A stretch of 64,000 nucleotides of DNA from assembly GCA_900318885.1 (NCBI GenBank), contig ONMN01000019.1, forward strand, positions 1 to 64,000, read 5' to 3'. This DNA is from an uncultured Prevotellaceae bacterium. GTDB lineage: Bacteria; Bacteroidota; Bacteroidia; Bacteroidales; Bacteroidaceae. Made by a program: the position numbers and the translations under genes. Of the stretch, positions 43,354-54,765 are shown in pieces; position 1 is the first letter of the stretch; every line of letters begins with the position of its first letter. The notes under the pieces are model-generated. The model did not search any database. It was not told the DNA's origin and worked only from the letters and a program-made list of their open reading frames with translations.

Positions 43354-44899
43354 TCATGCTTTATAGGTTCCGGCAATATCGGCCATCACAGTCTCAATCT
43401 TCTTCGTGGTCTCATCGTCAATCTTTCCGGCAGCCAGCGTCTCGATGACCTCAGGAGCCGAAGAGCGAAGCTTGTCGAGGAACTGGTCCTGACACTCGCG
43501 AACCTTGGCGATGGGCACATCACGCATGAGTCCGTGAACACCGCAATACAGGATGGCCACCTGCTCACCAACAGGCATGGGGCTGTACTGGGGCTGAATG
43601 AGCAACTGGCTGTTCTTACGACCACGGTCCAGTGTCATAGCCGTCACGGCATCCATATCGCTGGAGAACTGCGAGAAGGCCTCGAGCTCACGATACTGTG
43701 CCTGGTCAATCTTCAGGGTACCAGCCACCTTCTTCATGGACTTGATCTGTGCCGAACCACCCACACGGCTCACGGAGATACCGACATTGATGGCAGGACG
43801 GACACCTTGGTTGAAGAGGTTGGACTCCAAGAATATCTGACCATCTGTAATAGAAATCACATTGGTAGGAATGTACGCGGAAACGTCACCAGCCTGTGTC
43901 TCGATGATAGGCAGAGCGGTCAGTGAACCGCCACCCCTGACGTGACCCTTCATGCACTCGGGCAGGTCGTTCATAGCCTCAGCAACCTCCTGCTGCTCGT
44001 TCATCTTGGCAGCACGCTCCAACAAACGAGAGTGCAGATAGAACACTCAGTGATACCTCACGATAGGCAACAGCCTGCTTCGAAAGGTCGTCATAGACCA
44101 CGAGGGCGGGCAGACCACGGTCACGGAAATACTCACCGATGGCAGCACCGGCAAACGGTGCATAGTACTGCATAGCAGCAGGATCAGCAGCGGTAGCAGC
44201 CACCACAATGGTGTATGGCATGGCACCACGCTCCTTCAGCGTCTGCACGAGGTTGGCAACGGTAGAGGCCTTCTGACCGATGGCCACATAGATACAATAG
44301 ACAGGCTTGCCTGCCTCATAGAAACTCTTCTGATTGATGATGGTATCCACAGCAATGGCGGTCTTACCCGTCTGGCGGTCACCGATGATGAGCTCACGCT
44401 GACCACGGCCAATGGGAATCATCGAGTCGATGGCCTTCAGACCGGTCTGCAGCGGCTCCTTCACGGGCTGACGATAGATAACGCCTGGGGCCTTGCGGTC
44501 CAGCGGCATCTCGAAAGCGTCGGTGAGGTCGATATCACCCAAACCGTCAACAGCCTGACCCAGCGGATTGACAATACGGCCGAGCATGTTGTCGTTGACG
44601 CGGATAGAGGCGATGCGCTTCGTGCGCTTCACAACCATACCTTCCTTAATATCCGACGTGGTACCCAACAGCACACAACCGACGTTGTCCTCCTCGAGGT
44701 TCTCCACGATAGCCATTGTACCATTCTCGAACTCCAACAGTTCCTTGGACTCGGCATTGCGCAGACCATAGATGCGGGCAACACCATCGCTGACGGTGAG
44801 CACGGTACCCACCTCGTCAAACTGTTCGGCATTCTGAATGCCTTTCAGCTGTTCGAGCAGCACCTGGGATACTTCGCTTGGTTTAATCTTATCTGACAT
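43354..44899 (-). pseudogene. atpA: ATP synthase F1 subunit alpha, disrupted by a 41-bp deletion
   Basis: Both parts are otherwise intact. The first (44899-44048, 284 residues) has the Walker A GDRQTGKT and ends YREVSL. The second (44046-43354, 230 residues) starts [13 protein letters not shown] and contains SVSRVGG with the catalytic Arg. Homologues have 14 conserved residues between them (LLRRPxGREAYPGD). Here one base (44047) remains, so about 41 bp are missing and the frame shifts. Read through without correction, the first part ends in 23 unrelated residues at 43979. An intact gene would give about 528 residues, the normal length. Either the allele is dead or the assembly is wrong here. 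All other atp genes look intact. Confidence 0.9.
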
Positions 44900-44950
44900 T
44901 TGTTTTCTTTTTTTCGTTATTACGTTATAACGGGAATTACGTTATTACGA

Positions 44951-45487
44951 CTATTTCTTTAACTGAGTGAGTATCGTGTTGAGTTTCGACTTGACACTGG
45001 CATCCATACGGAACGTGTCGTATTCGAGGATGAAACCACCGATGATATCGGGATCCACCTCGGTCTCAAACTCCACAGTACCATTAGTCTTGCTCTCCAC
45101 CATCTGACGCATCTTTTGTTCTGTTTCCACAGAAACACGGGCTGCGGTGGTGAGTTTACCACGAATGACGTTCTTCTGCTTGCGGTAAAGCGTGATATAC
45201 GAATTAGCCATGAATTGCATCACGTTCTCACGGTCTTCCTTCAAGACAAGGGCGATGAATGCCTTCGTCAACTCACACGGCTTTTCACCAGCGGCAACGA
45301 GCAGCAATGCCTCCTTCTTGTCCTTCGAAAGCATGGGATTGTCTATCGTATGGCGTAATGCGGGTACGTCCAGATAGCTCTTGGCTACCGTCATCATCTC
45401 CTGATAGACGGCATCTTCCTGCTTTTGGTCGGTAGCACTCTTCAAGAGCGCCCTCGCATATCTCATCGATATTACTCCTATATCCAT
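44951..45487 (-). CDS. atpH: ATP synthase F1 subunit delta
   Basis: The 178-residue peripheral stalk subunit is mostly helical (N-terminal 'ISMRYARALLKSATDQ', in short form RYARALL). The C-terminal domain 'VNPDIIGGFILEYDTFRMDASV' has the family pattern D-P-D-I-I-G-G-F. It joins the top of F1 to the AtpF dimer. It sits between atpF (20 bp) and atpA (51 bp of GTTATTACG-type repeats). Confidence 0.92.
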   Translation of the reverse strand: MDIGVISMRYARALLKSATDQKQEDAVYQEMMTVAKSYLDVPALRHTIDNPMLSKDKKEALLLVAAGEKPCELTKAFIALVLKEDRENVMQFMANSYITLYRKQKNVIRGKLTTAARVSVETEQKMRQMVESKTNGTVEFETEVDPDIIGGFILEYDTFRMDASVKSKLNTILTQLKK

Positions 45488-45507
45488 ACGCTTAATTCTA
45501 TTGAGAA

Positions 45508-46002
45508 TTAGTTGGCAGAAACATCATTCAGCATACGGTCAATTAAATCCATCTGCGCCTTGTCGTCCTTCAGGTTCTGCTTCAGAACCTTCTCGGCAAT
45601 CTGAACACTCAGCGTAGCCACCTGCTGACGGATGTCGGCAATGGCAGCCTTCTTCTCCTGTTCGATGGTGGCTTTCGCCTCCTCCAAGAGTCGGGCACCC
45701 TCACTACGGGCCTTCGTCTGAGCCTGTTCAACGATGGCGTCACGCGTTGCAGCAGCCTCCTTCAGCATCTGAGCCTGCTTTTCGCGTGCCTCCTGCAAGA
45801 TGGATTCACCTTCCTTTTGAATGTTGGCCAGCCGTTCGTTAGCCTCATGAGCCTTCTTCAGCGACTCGTCGATGAAAGCCTGACGCTCCTTCACCATCCC
45901 AGTGATGACGGGGAAGCCAAACTTCCAAAGGAGGAAGAATACCACGAGGAACGTGATAGTCATCCAAAACAACAGACCAGTACTCGGAATCAATAAATCC
46001 AT
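45508..46002 (-). CDS. atpF: ATP synthase Fo subunit b
   Basis: This 164-residue protein has one N-terminal membrane helix (about residues 8-28, GLLFWMTITFLVVFFLLWKF). The long charged coiled coil after it forms the peripheral stalk. It ends in a helix that meets AtpH. Typical family features are 'GFPVITGMVKERQAFI' and the repeated Ala/Glu/Lys heptads. Only one b-type gene is present, so a homodimer is expected. Confidence 0.93.
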   Translation of the reverse strand: MDLLIPSTGLLFWMTITFLVVFFLLWKFGFPVITGMVKERQAFIDESLKKAHEANERLANIQKEGESILQEAREKQAQMLKEAAATRDAIVEQAQTKARSEGARLLEEAKATIEQEKKAAIADIRQQVATLSVQIAEKVLKQNLKDDKAQMDLIDRMLNDVSAN

Positions 46003-46047
46003 AAGCTGAATTTTTTTACCGTTTTACTTATTTACCTTTACAAATGC

Positions 46048-46290
<243 letters not shown>

Positions 46291-46318
46291 TTAATTTTTT
46301 AAGTTATTAATTTATTTA

Positions 46319-46383
46319 ATTGTTTAATTTCTCACATCTTACTTCTTACATCTTCCATCAGACTTCTTACATCTTCCATCATT
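46319..46383. repeat. Imperfect direct repeats between atpB and atpE
   Basis: cttcttacatcttccatca occurs twice (about 46339-46383), preceded by a decayed copy. Related CTTACATCTT runs lie at 61325-61360 between two redox genes. Confidence 0.6.
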
Positions 46384-47422
46384 CGTGTGCCGGTTCCACA
46401 CGTGCCAATCCGATAAACACAGCCGACAACATGGTGAATACCATAGCCTGGATGAAGCATACCAAGCACTCCAGACACATCATGAAGACACTCATGATGA
46501 CCGACAGTGCCGACATTGACAACTGTACGGCTACAGCCTGACTGGCAACAAGGAAGATGATACACGTGATAGCCACCGCAATGGCGTGACCGGCCATCAT
46601 GTTGGCAAAGAGACGGATCATCAGTGCAAAGGGCTTGGTGAAGATACCCACAAACTCAATCACGGGAATGATGGGGATGGGGGCTTTCAGCCATGTGGGC
46701 ACCTCTGGCCAGAAGATATCCTTCCAGTAGTGCTTGTTGCCCGAGAACTGCACGATGATGAACGTGCAGAGTGCCAGGAAGAACGTCACAGCGATGTTGC
46801 CTGTCACGTTACCTGAGCCCGGTGGGAACGGAATAAGACCCATCACATTACAGGTGAAGATGAAGAAGAAGCACGTCAGCAGGTAAGGCACGTATTTCTC
46901 GTAACCCTTGCCCACGCCTGGCTTGATAATATCATCCACCACATACATCACCAACATCTCGACGAAGCCCACGAAGCCACCTGGTGCCGGGTCGGAAGCC
47001 TGACGCTTCTTATACCAGCGGGCACTGCCTAATATGCAGCACAGCAGGATAGCGACGTTGATGAACATCACAGCTACCGTCTTCGTGATTGACAGGTCGA
47101 GAACGGGCTCACCATTCTCCACGATTTTGCCTGCATTCTCTCCCTCTGTGGCAATGGCCAGACCATAAGGGCCCTGACGCAGTCCATTGGCATCAGCATG
47201 GTGTTCGAACTGAGAAGAGCTGAACACGTGCCAACCCGTAGAACTGTTGACGATGACAGGCAGTGGGATGACCAGCGACTTCCCCTCACCCAGATCGGTG
47301 ACATGCCATTCGTGCGAGTCCTTGATATGCTCAAGCACCACCTCCTTGGCTGAGAAGTCTTCTGCCCTCATCGCAGGCGTCATTGCCAACAGCAAGAGTG
47401 CCATGCATAGCAGTCGTTTCAT
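46379..47422 (-). CDS. atpB: ATP synthase Fo subunit a, with signal peptide and periplasmic N-domain
   Basis: AtpB here has 347 residues. A signal peptide (MKRLLCMALLLLAMTPAMRA) and a soluble domain of about 90 residues precede the membrane part, as in other Bacteroidota. The essential Arg is in ALMIRLFANMMAGH, and the C-terminal helices include 'LECLVCFIQAMVFTMLSAVFIG'. It provides the half-channels next to the c-ring. Start 47422 is chosen because the signal peptide begins there. A short ATTCTTAA repeat (47433-47464) separates it from the small membrane gene upstream. Confidence 0.93.
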   Translation of the reverse strand: MKRLLCMALLLLAMTPAMRAEDFSAKEVVLEHIKDSHEWHVTDLGEGKSLVIPLPVIVNSSTGWHVFSSSQFEHHADANGLRQGPYGLAIATEGENAGKIVENGEPVLDLSITKTVAVMFINVAILLCCILGSARWYKKRQASDPAPGGFVGFVEMLVMYVVDDIIKPGVGKGYEKYVPYLLTCFFFIFTCNVMGLIPFPPGSGNVTGNIAVTFFLALCTFIIVQFSGNKHYWKDIFWPEVPTWLKAPIPIIPVIEFVGIFTKPFALMIRLFANMMAGHAIAVAITCIIFLVASQAVAVQLSMSALSVIMSVFMMCLECLVCFIQAMVFTMLSAVFIGLARVEPAHE

Positions 47423-47432
47423 ATAAATCATA

Positions 47433-47464
47433 ATTCTTAATTCTTAACTCTTAATTCTTAACTC
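47433..47464. repeat. ATTCTTAA(C) short tandem repeat upstream of atpB
   Basis: Four units of about 8 bp (attcttaa, ttcttaac, tcttaatt variants) fill the spacer. Same class as other gene-border repeats. Confidence 0.55.
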
Positions 47465-47466
47465 CC

Positions 47467-47730
47467 TTAGTGTCTCATTGAGAGTGTAACGACCATCATC
47501 GCTGCGTACATCACCATATAGATGGCTACAAACCGGATGACGTCTTGCCTGTCGTCAGCAAGTAGTGCGTAGATGCCTGCCAGCGAGACCACCAGTATCA
47601 TGCGAATCACCGTCATGATGAGGTAGAACCTTGGTAGTGCCTCGGGCTGGTGGGCTTTCACCACGTCGTATAGCTTGACGTAAGCCACACCCAACAGCGT
47701 CAGCAGGCATACAGCAGCAACGTAAATCAT
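47467..47730 (-). CDS. Small membrane protein of the atp operon (AtpI-like position)
   Basis: This 87-residue protein has three hydrophobic segments (about 2-18, 32-57, 63-83). It lies between atpC and atpB, where many bacteria encode AtpI or AtpR, assembly factors for the c-ring. Sequence similarity to AtpI is not obvious to me, so the name rests on position. Its start overlaps the stop of atpC by 4 bp, a sign of coupled translation. Confidence 0.7.
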   Translation of the reverse strand: MIYVAAVCLLTLLGVAYVKLYDVVKAHQPEALPRFYLIMTVIRMILVVSLAGIYALLADDRQDVIRFVAIYMVMYAAMMVVTLSMRH

Positions 47731-47960
47731 TCTGCCTTTTCGACGCAGAGTGACACTTCGTTCTTCTGCACCTCAACGAATCCACCCTGTATGGGCAGTT
47801 CATTGCCATCATACACCACCGTGCCTTTCTGCAGCGTTGAGATGATGGGCGCATGGTTGGTGAGTATCTCAAACTGGCCTTGCGTACCAGGAACTACCAC
47901 CTGCTCCACCTCTCCGTCGTACTCGACTCTTTCTGGTGTTACTATCTTGAGTTTCAACAT
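47727..47960 (-). CDS. atpC: ATP synthase F1 subunit epsilon, short form
   Basis: AtpC is 77 residues long and contains only the N-terminal beta-sandwich ('LKIVTPERVEYDGEVEQVVVPG', 'GQFEILTNHAPIISTL'). The C-terminal helical hairpin that inhibits ATP hydrolysis in E. coli is absent. That short form is usual in Bacteroidota, so I read it as natural rather than truncated. It follows atpD by 30 bp. Confidence 0.92.
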   Translation of the reverse strand: MLKLKIVTPERVEYDGEVEQVVVPGTQGQFEILTNHAPIISTLQKGTVVYDGNELPIQGGFVEVQKNEVSLCVEKAE

Positions 47961-47990
47961 ACCTATTATATATATAATAATGTATATGCT

Positions 47991-49523
<1,533 letters not shown>

Positions 49524-49563
49524 TTATTGTTTTAGAATTGTTGTTATTTTCGTATAGTGATTG

Positions 49564-49571
49564 CAAAGATA
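49564..49571 (-). promoter_or_regulatory. -7 box of the atp operon
   Basis: TATCTTTG on the minus strand, 46 nt before the atpD ATG. Confidence 0.6.
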
Positions 49572-49646
49572 GCTATTTTTTTTCAAACACAAAAACTATT
49601 TGACCACTTTTTTCACAAATAGTACAAAAAAAAGGAAAAAAAGTTG

Positions 49647-49654
49647 TACCTTTG
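49647..49654 (+). promoter_or_regulatory. -7 box of the HAD gene
   Basis: TACCTTTG, only 9 nt before the ATG at 49664, so the mRNA leader should be very short. Confidence 0.6.
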
Positions 49655-49663
49655 CAGCCGTAA

Positions 49664-50287
49664 ATGAACAAGATGACCATAAAAGCAGCATTGTTCGACC
49701 TCGATGGAGTGGTTTTCGACACAGAACCTCAGTATTCAATATTCTGGGGAGCGCAGTGTCGTGAGTTCCATCCCGAGATACCCGGCTTGGAGCACAAAAT
49801 CAAAGGACAGACGCTGGTTCAGATCTATGACGCATGGTTTTCCGGTCCCCTTGCTGACAGCCAGGCCCTCATCACCGAGCGCTTGAACGACTATGAAAGC
49901 CAGATGGACTACGACTATATTCCCGGATTCGAGGAATACATCCGCGAGCTCCGCCAACAAGGTGTCAAGACAGCTGTCGTGACCAGTTCCAACCAGCCGA
50001 AGATGAAGGCTGTCTATGCCAAGCATCCTGAGTTCAAAAGCCTCTTTGACGCCATACTGACTTCAGAGGATTTCGAACGTTCAAAGCCCGACCCTGACTG
50101 CTACTTAAAAGCGGCAGAGCGCTTTGGTGTCGAACCGAAGAACTGTGTGGTTTTCGAGGATTCGTTCAACGGACTGAAGTCGGGCCGTGCCGCCGGAATG
50201 TACGTCATAGGCCTGGCTACGACAAATGCTGCTGAGGACATCGCACCGTTTTGCGACAAAGTCATAGAAGATTTCAATCATTTATAA
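49664..50287 (+). CDS. HAD superfamily sugar-phosphatase/phosphoglucomutase-like protein
   Basis: The 207-residue cytoplasmic enzyme has HAD motif I FDLDGVVFDTE (nucleophile Asp12, acid/base Asp14), motif II 'VVTSSN', motif III 'KPDPDCYLKA' and motif IV 'VFEDSFNGLKSG'. The helical cap is inserted after motif I as in beta-phosphoglucomutase. Sequence alone does not separate a sugar phosphatase from a mutase. It lies 24 bp before panB in the same direction. Confidence 0.87.
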   Translation: MNKMTIKAALFDLDGVVFDTEPQYSIFWGAQCREFHPEIPGLEHKIKGQTLVQIYDAWFSGPLADSQALITERLNDYESQMDYDYIPGFEEYIRELRQQGVKTAVVTSSNQPKMKAVYAKHPEFKSLFDAILTSEDFERSKPDPDCYLKAAERFGVEPKNCVVFEDSFNGLKSGRAAGMYVIGLATTNAAEDIAPFCDKVIEDFNHL

Positions 50288-50311
50288 CCAAGTAATCAAA
50301 AATCAAAGAAT

Positions 50312-51133
50312 ATGGCAGGATATTTAGTTAGCGACAACCGTAAGGTGACAACCCATCGGTTTATGGAAATGAAACAAAAGGGTGAGAAGATCTCCATGCT
50401 CACCTCCTACGACTATACCATGGCAGGCATTGTCGACAAGGCTGGCATCGACGCCATCTTAGTAGGCGACTCTGCATCGAATGTGATGGCAGGCAATGCC
50501 ACCACACTGCCCATGACCGTCGATTACATGATCTATCACGCACGTTCCGTAGTACGTGCCGTACAGCGTGCGCTGGTGGTCTGCGACATGCCTTTCGGTT
50601 CCTATCAGGTCAATGCTGCAGAGGGTGTGACCAATGCTATCCGTATCATGAAGGAGAGTGGTTGCGATGCCCTGAAGATGGAAGGCGGTGTGGAGATTCT
50701 CGACACGGTAAAGCGCATCCTCGATGCGGGCATTCCCGTGATGGCTCATTTAGGCTTGACCCCGCAGTCTATCAATAAATTCGGCACTTATGCCGTACGC
50801 GCAAAGGAAAAAGCTGAAGCCGAGAAACTGATGAGTGATGCCATTGCCCTCAGCGACGCTGGCTGTTTTGGCATCACGCTCGAAAAGGTTCCTGCAGCAC
50901 TCGCCACAGAGGTCACCAAAGCCGTGAAATGTCCGACGATAGGTATCGGAGCCGGAAACGGCACGGACGGTCAGGTGCTCGTCGTGGCAGACATGCTGGG
51001 AATGTCCGAGGGCTTTTCTCCTCGTTTCCTGCGTCGCTATGCTGACATCGGAAACATCATTACTGATGCTGTTGGTCATTATGTGTCCGACGTAAAGAGC
51101 GGTGATTTCCCCAACGAAAACGAATCGTATTAA
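50312..51133 (+). CDS. panB: 3-methyl-2-oxobutanoate hydroxymethyltransferase
   Basis: PanB makes ketopantoate from alpha-ketoisovalerate and methylene-tetrahydrofolate, the first step of pantothenate and coenzyme A synthesis. It has 273 residues. Signature stretches are '[20 protein letters not shown]', '[13 protein letters not shown]', '[10 protein letters not shown]', 'AVKMEGG'-type [10 protein letters not shown], and '[11 protein letters not shown]'. Other pan genes are not in the window. It lies in a run HAD-panB-MFS-regulator with small gaps. Confidence 0.94.
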   Translation: MAGYLVSDNRKVTTHRFMEMKQKGEKISMLTSYDYTMAGIVDKAGIDAILVGDSASNVMAGNATTLPMTVDYMIYHARSVVRAVQRALVVCDMPFGSYQVNAAEGVTNAIRIMKESGCDALKMEGGVEILDTVKRILDAGIPVMAHLGLTPQSINKFGTYAVRAKEKAEAEKLMSDAIALSDAGCFGITLEKVPAALATEVTKAVKCPTIGIGAGNGTDGQVLVVADMLGMSEGFSPRFLRRYADIGNIITDAVGHYVSDVKSGDFPNENESY

Positions 51134-51136
51134 GTC

Positions 51137-52306
51137 TTGAATACACAGAACATACCCGTACATATCAGACTGTGGCACAAGGACTTCTGGCTATTGGTTA
51201 TAGCCGACCTTCTACTGACGATGTCCGTCTATGTGCTCATTCCCATCATGCCGCTTTGGCTGATGAGGACGGAGAATTTTTCGTCACTTGAGACGGGACT
51301 CTCTGTAGGAGCCTATGCCATAGGACTCTATCTGTTTGGGGCACAATGTTCATGGCTTGTACAGCGTTTCCGCAGGAATGTCGTATGTATGTGGGCCATC
51401 ATACTCGTTGGACTGTCAGTAGCATTACTCTGGTACATCGACGGGTTACGCTCGGAATTCGTGGAGTTCTGGGTGATCTTACTACATCGTCTGTTGCTGG
51501 GTGCTGCCTTCGGACTGGCACAGATGGTACTGTCATCGACACTCATCATCGACACCTGCGAATCTCACCAACGTACTGAGGCCAACCACAGTGCAGCATG
51601 GTTTGCACGTTTTGCCCTTTCATTAGGACCATTGGCAGGACTAATCGTCTATCATTATTTCGGATTCGACAAAGCCCTGTGGGGCTCCATTGGTTGTGCG
51701 GCACTGAGCATGCTCCTCCTCCGTCAGGTGACATTCCCTTTCAGAGCGCCCGAAGAGGGCGTCCATGTGGCATCCCTTGACCGTTTCCTCCTACCTCTCG
51801 GCACTGTACTGTTTTTCAATCTTTTGCTCATCATGACCGTCGTGGGATTGGTGCTGTCACTGCCATTGACAACAGATTTCTATGTGCTGCTGATGGGCGG
51901 TTTCCTGCTGGCACTACTGGCCCAGCATTTCGTTTTCCGCAATGCAGAATTAAAGAGCGAGGTAGTCAGCGGACTGTTCATCCTGCTGGCAGCACTGCTC
52001 ATACTGCTGGCCTATCCTGCATCACCGGTATCTCCGTTGCTCATGGGACTGGCTGTGGGAATCATCGGTTCACGTTATCTGCTGTTCTTCATCAAACTGA
52101 GCCGCCATTGTAAGCGCGGCACCTCACACAGCACATTCTTCCTCGCATGGGAGACTGGCATCACCCTTGGATTAACCCTTGGCTATGCGTTACTCTACGG
52201 TCAGCGCGACCTGCTATTCTACGTGGCCTTTGCACTCACAATAGCCAGTCTGCTATTCTATCATTTCTATGCACATCAGTGGTTTATAAAACATAAAAAC
52301 CGATGA
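51137..52306 (+). CDS. MFS transporter
   Basis: The protein has 389 residues and 12 hydrophobic segments, a standard major facilitator layout. The substrate is not evident. The frame opens 3 bp after the panB stop. The N-terminal sequence NIPVHIRLWHKDFWLL starts from a TTG at 51137; no ATG is available before the first helix, so TTG is the probable start. It ends 4 bp inside the regulator gene. Position next to panB and a sensor/regulator could point to a metabolite exporter or importer controlled by that sensor, but this is a guess. Confidence 0.8.
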   Translation: MNTQNIPVHIRLWHKDFWLLVIADLLLTMSVYVLIPIMPLWLMRTENFSSLETGLSVGAYAIGLYLFGAQCSWLVQRFRRNVVCMWAIILVGLSVALLWYIDGLRSEFVEFWVILLHRLLLGAAFGLAQMVLSSTLIIDTCESHQRTEANHSAAWFARFALSLGPLAGLIVYHYFGFDKALWGSIGCAALSMLLLRQVTFPFRAPEEGVHVASLDRFLLPLGTVLFFNLLLIMTVVGLVLSLPLTTDFYVLLMGGFLLALLAQHFVFRNAELKSEVVSGLFILLAALLILLAYPASPVSPLLMGLAVGIIGSRYLLFFIKLSRHCKRGTSHSTFFLAWETGITLGLTLGYALLYGQRDLLFYVAFALTIASLLFYHFYAHQWFIKHKNR

Positions 52307-54765
52307 AAAGGAACGTTTTTCTCCATTTGGGCGTGCTGCTCGTCACTTGTCTGCTGATGCCGGCAACAGTTCATGCTTTGGGCGATGCTGAACGTGTTTT
52401 CTACTCATACGATGCATCCGACGGTTTGGCTGACAACAGCGCACAGTCTATATTATGTACCAAGACAGGACGTATGCTTATCAGCACCATCGGACACATC
52501 AACTTCTACGATGGTGACACCTTTGTACACATTGACCCCGAAGAGGAAAACGTCTTCCCACTGCCCAAATACAAAGGACACTACCACCTTTATTTCGACA
52601 AGCACCATCATTTGTGGGTGAAAGACCAGCATCAGGTTACCTGTGTGGATCTGATGATGGAACGTTTTGTGACCAACGTTGGCGACATCTTCAAGGAGCT
52701 GGGAATGAAGGAACCTGTCGAAGACCTCTTTGCCGATATCAACAACCATCTCTGGCTGCTCTCAGGCAAGAAACTGTACGGACTGGACGATAAGACGGAA
52801 ATCAGTGTCCGTCACAACTCTGAACTGCAGGATGTCGATATATACAACAACCGCCTGCTATTGGAATTTTTCGCCAATGGCACGGTGTCGGCCTTGGATG
52901 TGAAAACGGGAAGCCACCTGTTCGATGTCAGTGCATTTAACAATAACGACACCCTACGCTTCAGCAATTCCTCTGTCATCCTGCCCGATAGCAACCTGTA
53001 CTACCAAATACGCAATGGTGACCGCGAGTCCGTATTGCTGCGTCTGGATATCGAGAAACGCCAGTGGGTCCAGCTCATGGCCCTACCCTATCACCTGAAC
53101 AACATGGTGCTGCGAAATGGTGTGCTGTATATCGCCTCGGAATACGGCTATTGGATGTACGATGTGACAACGGGCGAGAAACAGCATGTCGACGCTATCA
53201 AGATGTCGCGTTTCCGCTCATTGCAGACGGATATCAATACCATAGCCTTCGACCGCCAGGGAGGCATGTGGCTGGGCACCGAGAAACGAGGCATCCTCTA
53301 TTCGCGGCCTTTCCGTTCCGCATTTGTCAACTACAACTGGAGCCAACCCGAGGCACTGGCCTACGAAGCACTGCTCACTCGTACACTCACCGATTTGCCC
53401 ACACTTCCCCGCCATGTCAACTGCCAGTATCGCGACAGCCGTGGATGGCTGTGGACAGGACTCTATACCGGTCTGCAACTGGAGCGTCCGGATCGCAAGG
53501 ACATACGTATATATACTGACGAAGATGGCCTGCGCAACGAGATGATCCACAGTGTCATTGAAGACGACAATCACGACATTTGGGTAGGCACGAGTTTTGG
53601 CATCTCACATCTGATGATAGCCGATGGTGAGGTCGTCAATATCGACACCTATACCCAACGCGACAATGTTCCCAACGAGTCGTTTGTCAACGCACGGGCC
53701 ATGAAACAACCCGACGGCACCATCATCATGCAGTCGCTGGACCATATCGTTGTGTTCAACCCCAAAAACATCAATCGTGACAGTCTGGTGAATATGACGC
53801 TGGCGCCTAAATTGGTGCGTCTGATGGTCAATGGACAGCACATGGAACCGGGAATGAAACTTGGCGACAAAGTCATTCTTGACCGTGCAATATCACGCAT
53901 CTGGGAAGTCAGTGTCGACTATAACCAGAACACCCTGTCGATGATCTTCTCCGGACTGAATTTCGCCCGACCTATTCAGACCTACTATCGGGTACGCGTA
54001 CAAGGCTTGTACGATGACTGGCACATATACTCCTACATGAATGCCAAAGACAAGGTCGACGAGAAGGGACTGCTTCACCTGCATCTCCCTGCCCTCAAAC
54101 CCGGAAAATATGTCGTCGAGATACAGGTATCCTCATCACCCGACCGTTTCGAATTGCGTCCCTACACGTGGGTTATCTATGTCAACGAACCCTGGTGGCG
54201 CTCTACGGGTATCTACCTGCTGCTTGGACTGATTGTCTGCCTGTTGGCTGCCGCAAACGTCATATATTACAATTACAATACGCGTCTTGACATGATGCGT
54301 AACAACAAGGAGGGCGATATCATGCGTCGCATCCGCAACTATGTAACCCGTTGTGACGAACTACACAACGAGCCGCTATTGCCTAGCATAGCCACTACGG
54401 AAGAAGAAAGTGTTGACGCCCTGCAACAGAACAACAGACTGTTCATCAACACCATGATGACCATTGTGCCGTTCATACACAGCCACGCCAACGAAAAGAT
54501 CACAATGGCCATGCTCTCTGAACATACGGGTATGGAGGTGACTAAACTCTTCGAACTGCTGTCATCCAACTTCTATCTGAGTCCGCGCCAGATGGTTGGA
54601 CGCTTGCGCCTGCAGGAAGCATCGGAACTATTGCTGACAACAGATAAGAGTGTAGAGGAGATTGCCAACGAACTGATGTTTGTCACACCAAACTATTTCA
54701 TCTCCTCTTTCTACCATCATTTCCGTCAGACACCAAAGGACTATCGGAAATCCAAGGCTCTGTAG
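52303..54765 (+). CDS. One-piece transmembrane regulator: propeller sensor, Y_Y_Y domain, AraC-type HTH
   Basis: The 820-residue protein has a signal peptide (1-26) and two-component-type beta-propeller repeats in the periplasm ('SYDASDGLADNSAQSILCTK', 'DRQGGMWLGTEKRGI', 'NHDIWVGTSFGISHL'). A Y_Y_Y domain follows (about 545-635), then one membrane helix (about 640-662) and a cytoplasmic AraC-type DNA-binding domain ('ITMAMLSEHTGMEVTKLFELL', 'KSVEEIANELMFVTPNYFISSFYHHF'). The histidine kinase and receiver modules of classical hybrid two-component systems are missing. It should bind DNA while membrane-anchored. It overlaps the MFS gene by 4 bp and the convergent DUF5103 gene by 25 bp. Confidence 0.85.
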   Translation: MKRNVFLHLGVLLVTCLLMPATVHALGDAERVFYSYDASDGLADNSAQSILCTKTGRMLISTIGHINFYDGDTFVHIDPEEENVFPLPKYKGHYHLYFDKHHHLWVKDQHQVTCVDLMMERFVTNVGDIFKELGMKEPVEDLFADINNHLWLLSGKKLYGLDDKTEISVRHNSELQDVDIYNNRLLLEFFANGTVSALDVKTGSHLFDVSAFNNNDTLRFSNSSVILPDSNLYYQIRNGDRESVLLRLDIEKRQWVQLMALPYHLNNMVLRNGVLYIASEYGYWMYDVTTGEKQHVDAIKMSRFRSLQTDINTIAFDRQGGMWLGTEKRGILYSRPFRSAFVNYNWSQPEALAYEALLTRTLTDLPTLPRHVNCQYRDSRGWLWTGLYTGLQLERPDRKDIRIYTDEDGLRNEMIHSVIEDDNHDIWVGTSFGISHLMIADGEVVNIDTYTQRDNVPNESFVNARAMKQPDGTIIMQSLDHIVVFNPKNINRDSLVNMTLAPKLVRLMVNGQHMEPGMKLGDKVILDRAISRIWEVSVDYNQNTLSMIFSGLNFARPIQTYYRVRVQGLYDDWHIYSYMNAKDKVDEKGLLHLHLPALKPGKYVVEIQVSSSPDRFELRPYTWVIYVNEPWWRSTGIYLLLGLIVCLLAAANVIYYNYNTRLDMMRNNKEGDIMRRIRNYVTRCDELHNEPLLPSIATTEEESVDALQQNNRLFINTMMTIVPFIHSHANEKITMAMLSEHTGMEVTKLFELLSSNFYLSPRQMVGRLRLQEASELLLTTDKSVEEIANELMFVTPNYFISSFYHHFRQTPKDYRKSKAL

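Noticed and set aside
43979..44056. Programmed frameshift in atpA
   Set aside because: Fourteen universally conserved residues are missing; a frameshift alone could not restore them and no slippery sequence is present.
47727..47960. atpC as a truncated gene
   Set aside because: The short epsilon subunit without the helical hairpin is the normal form in Bacteroidota.
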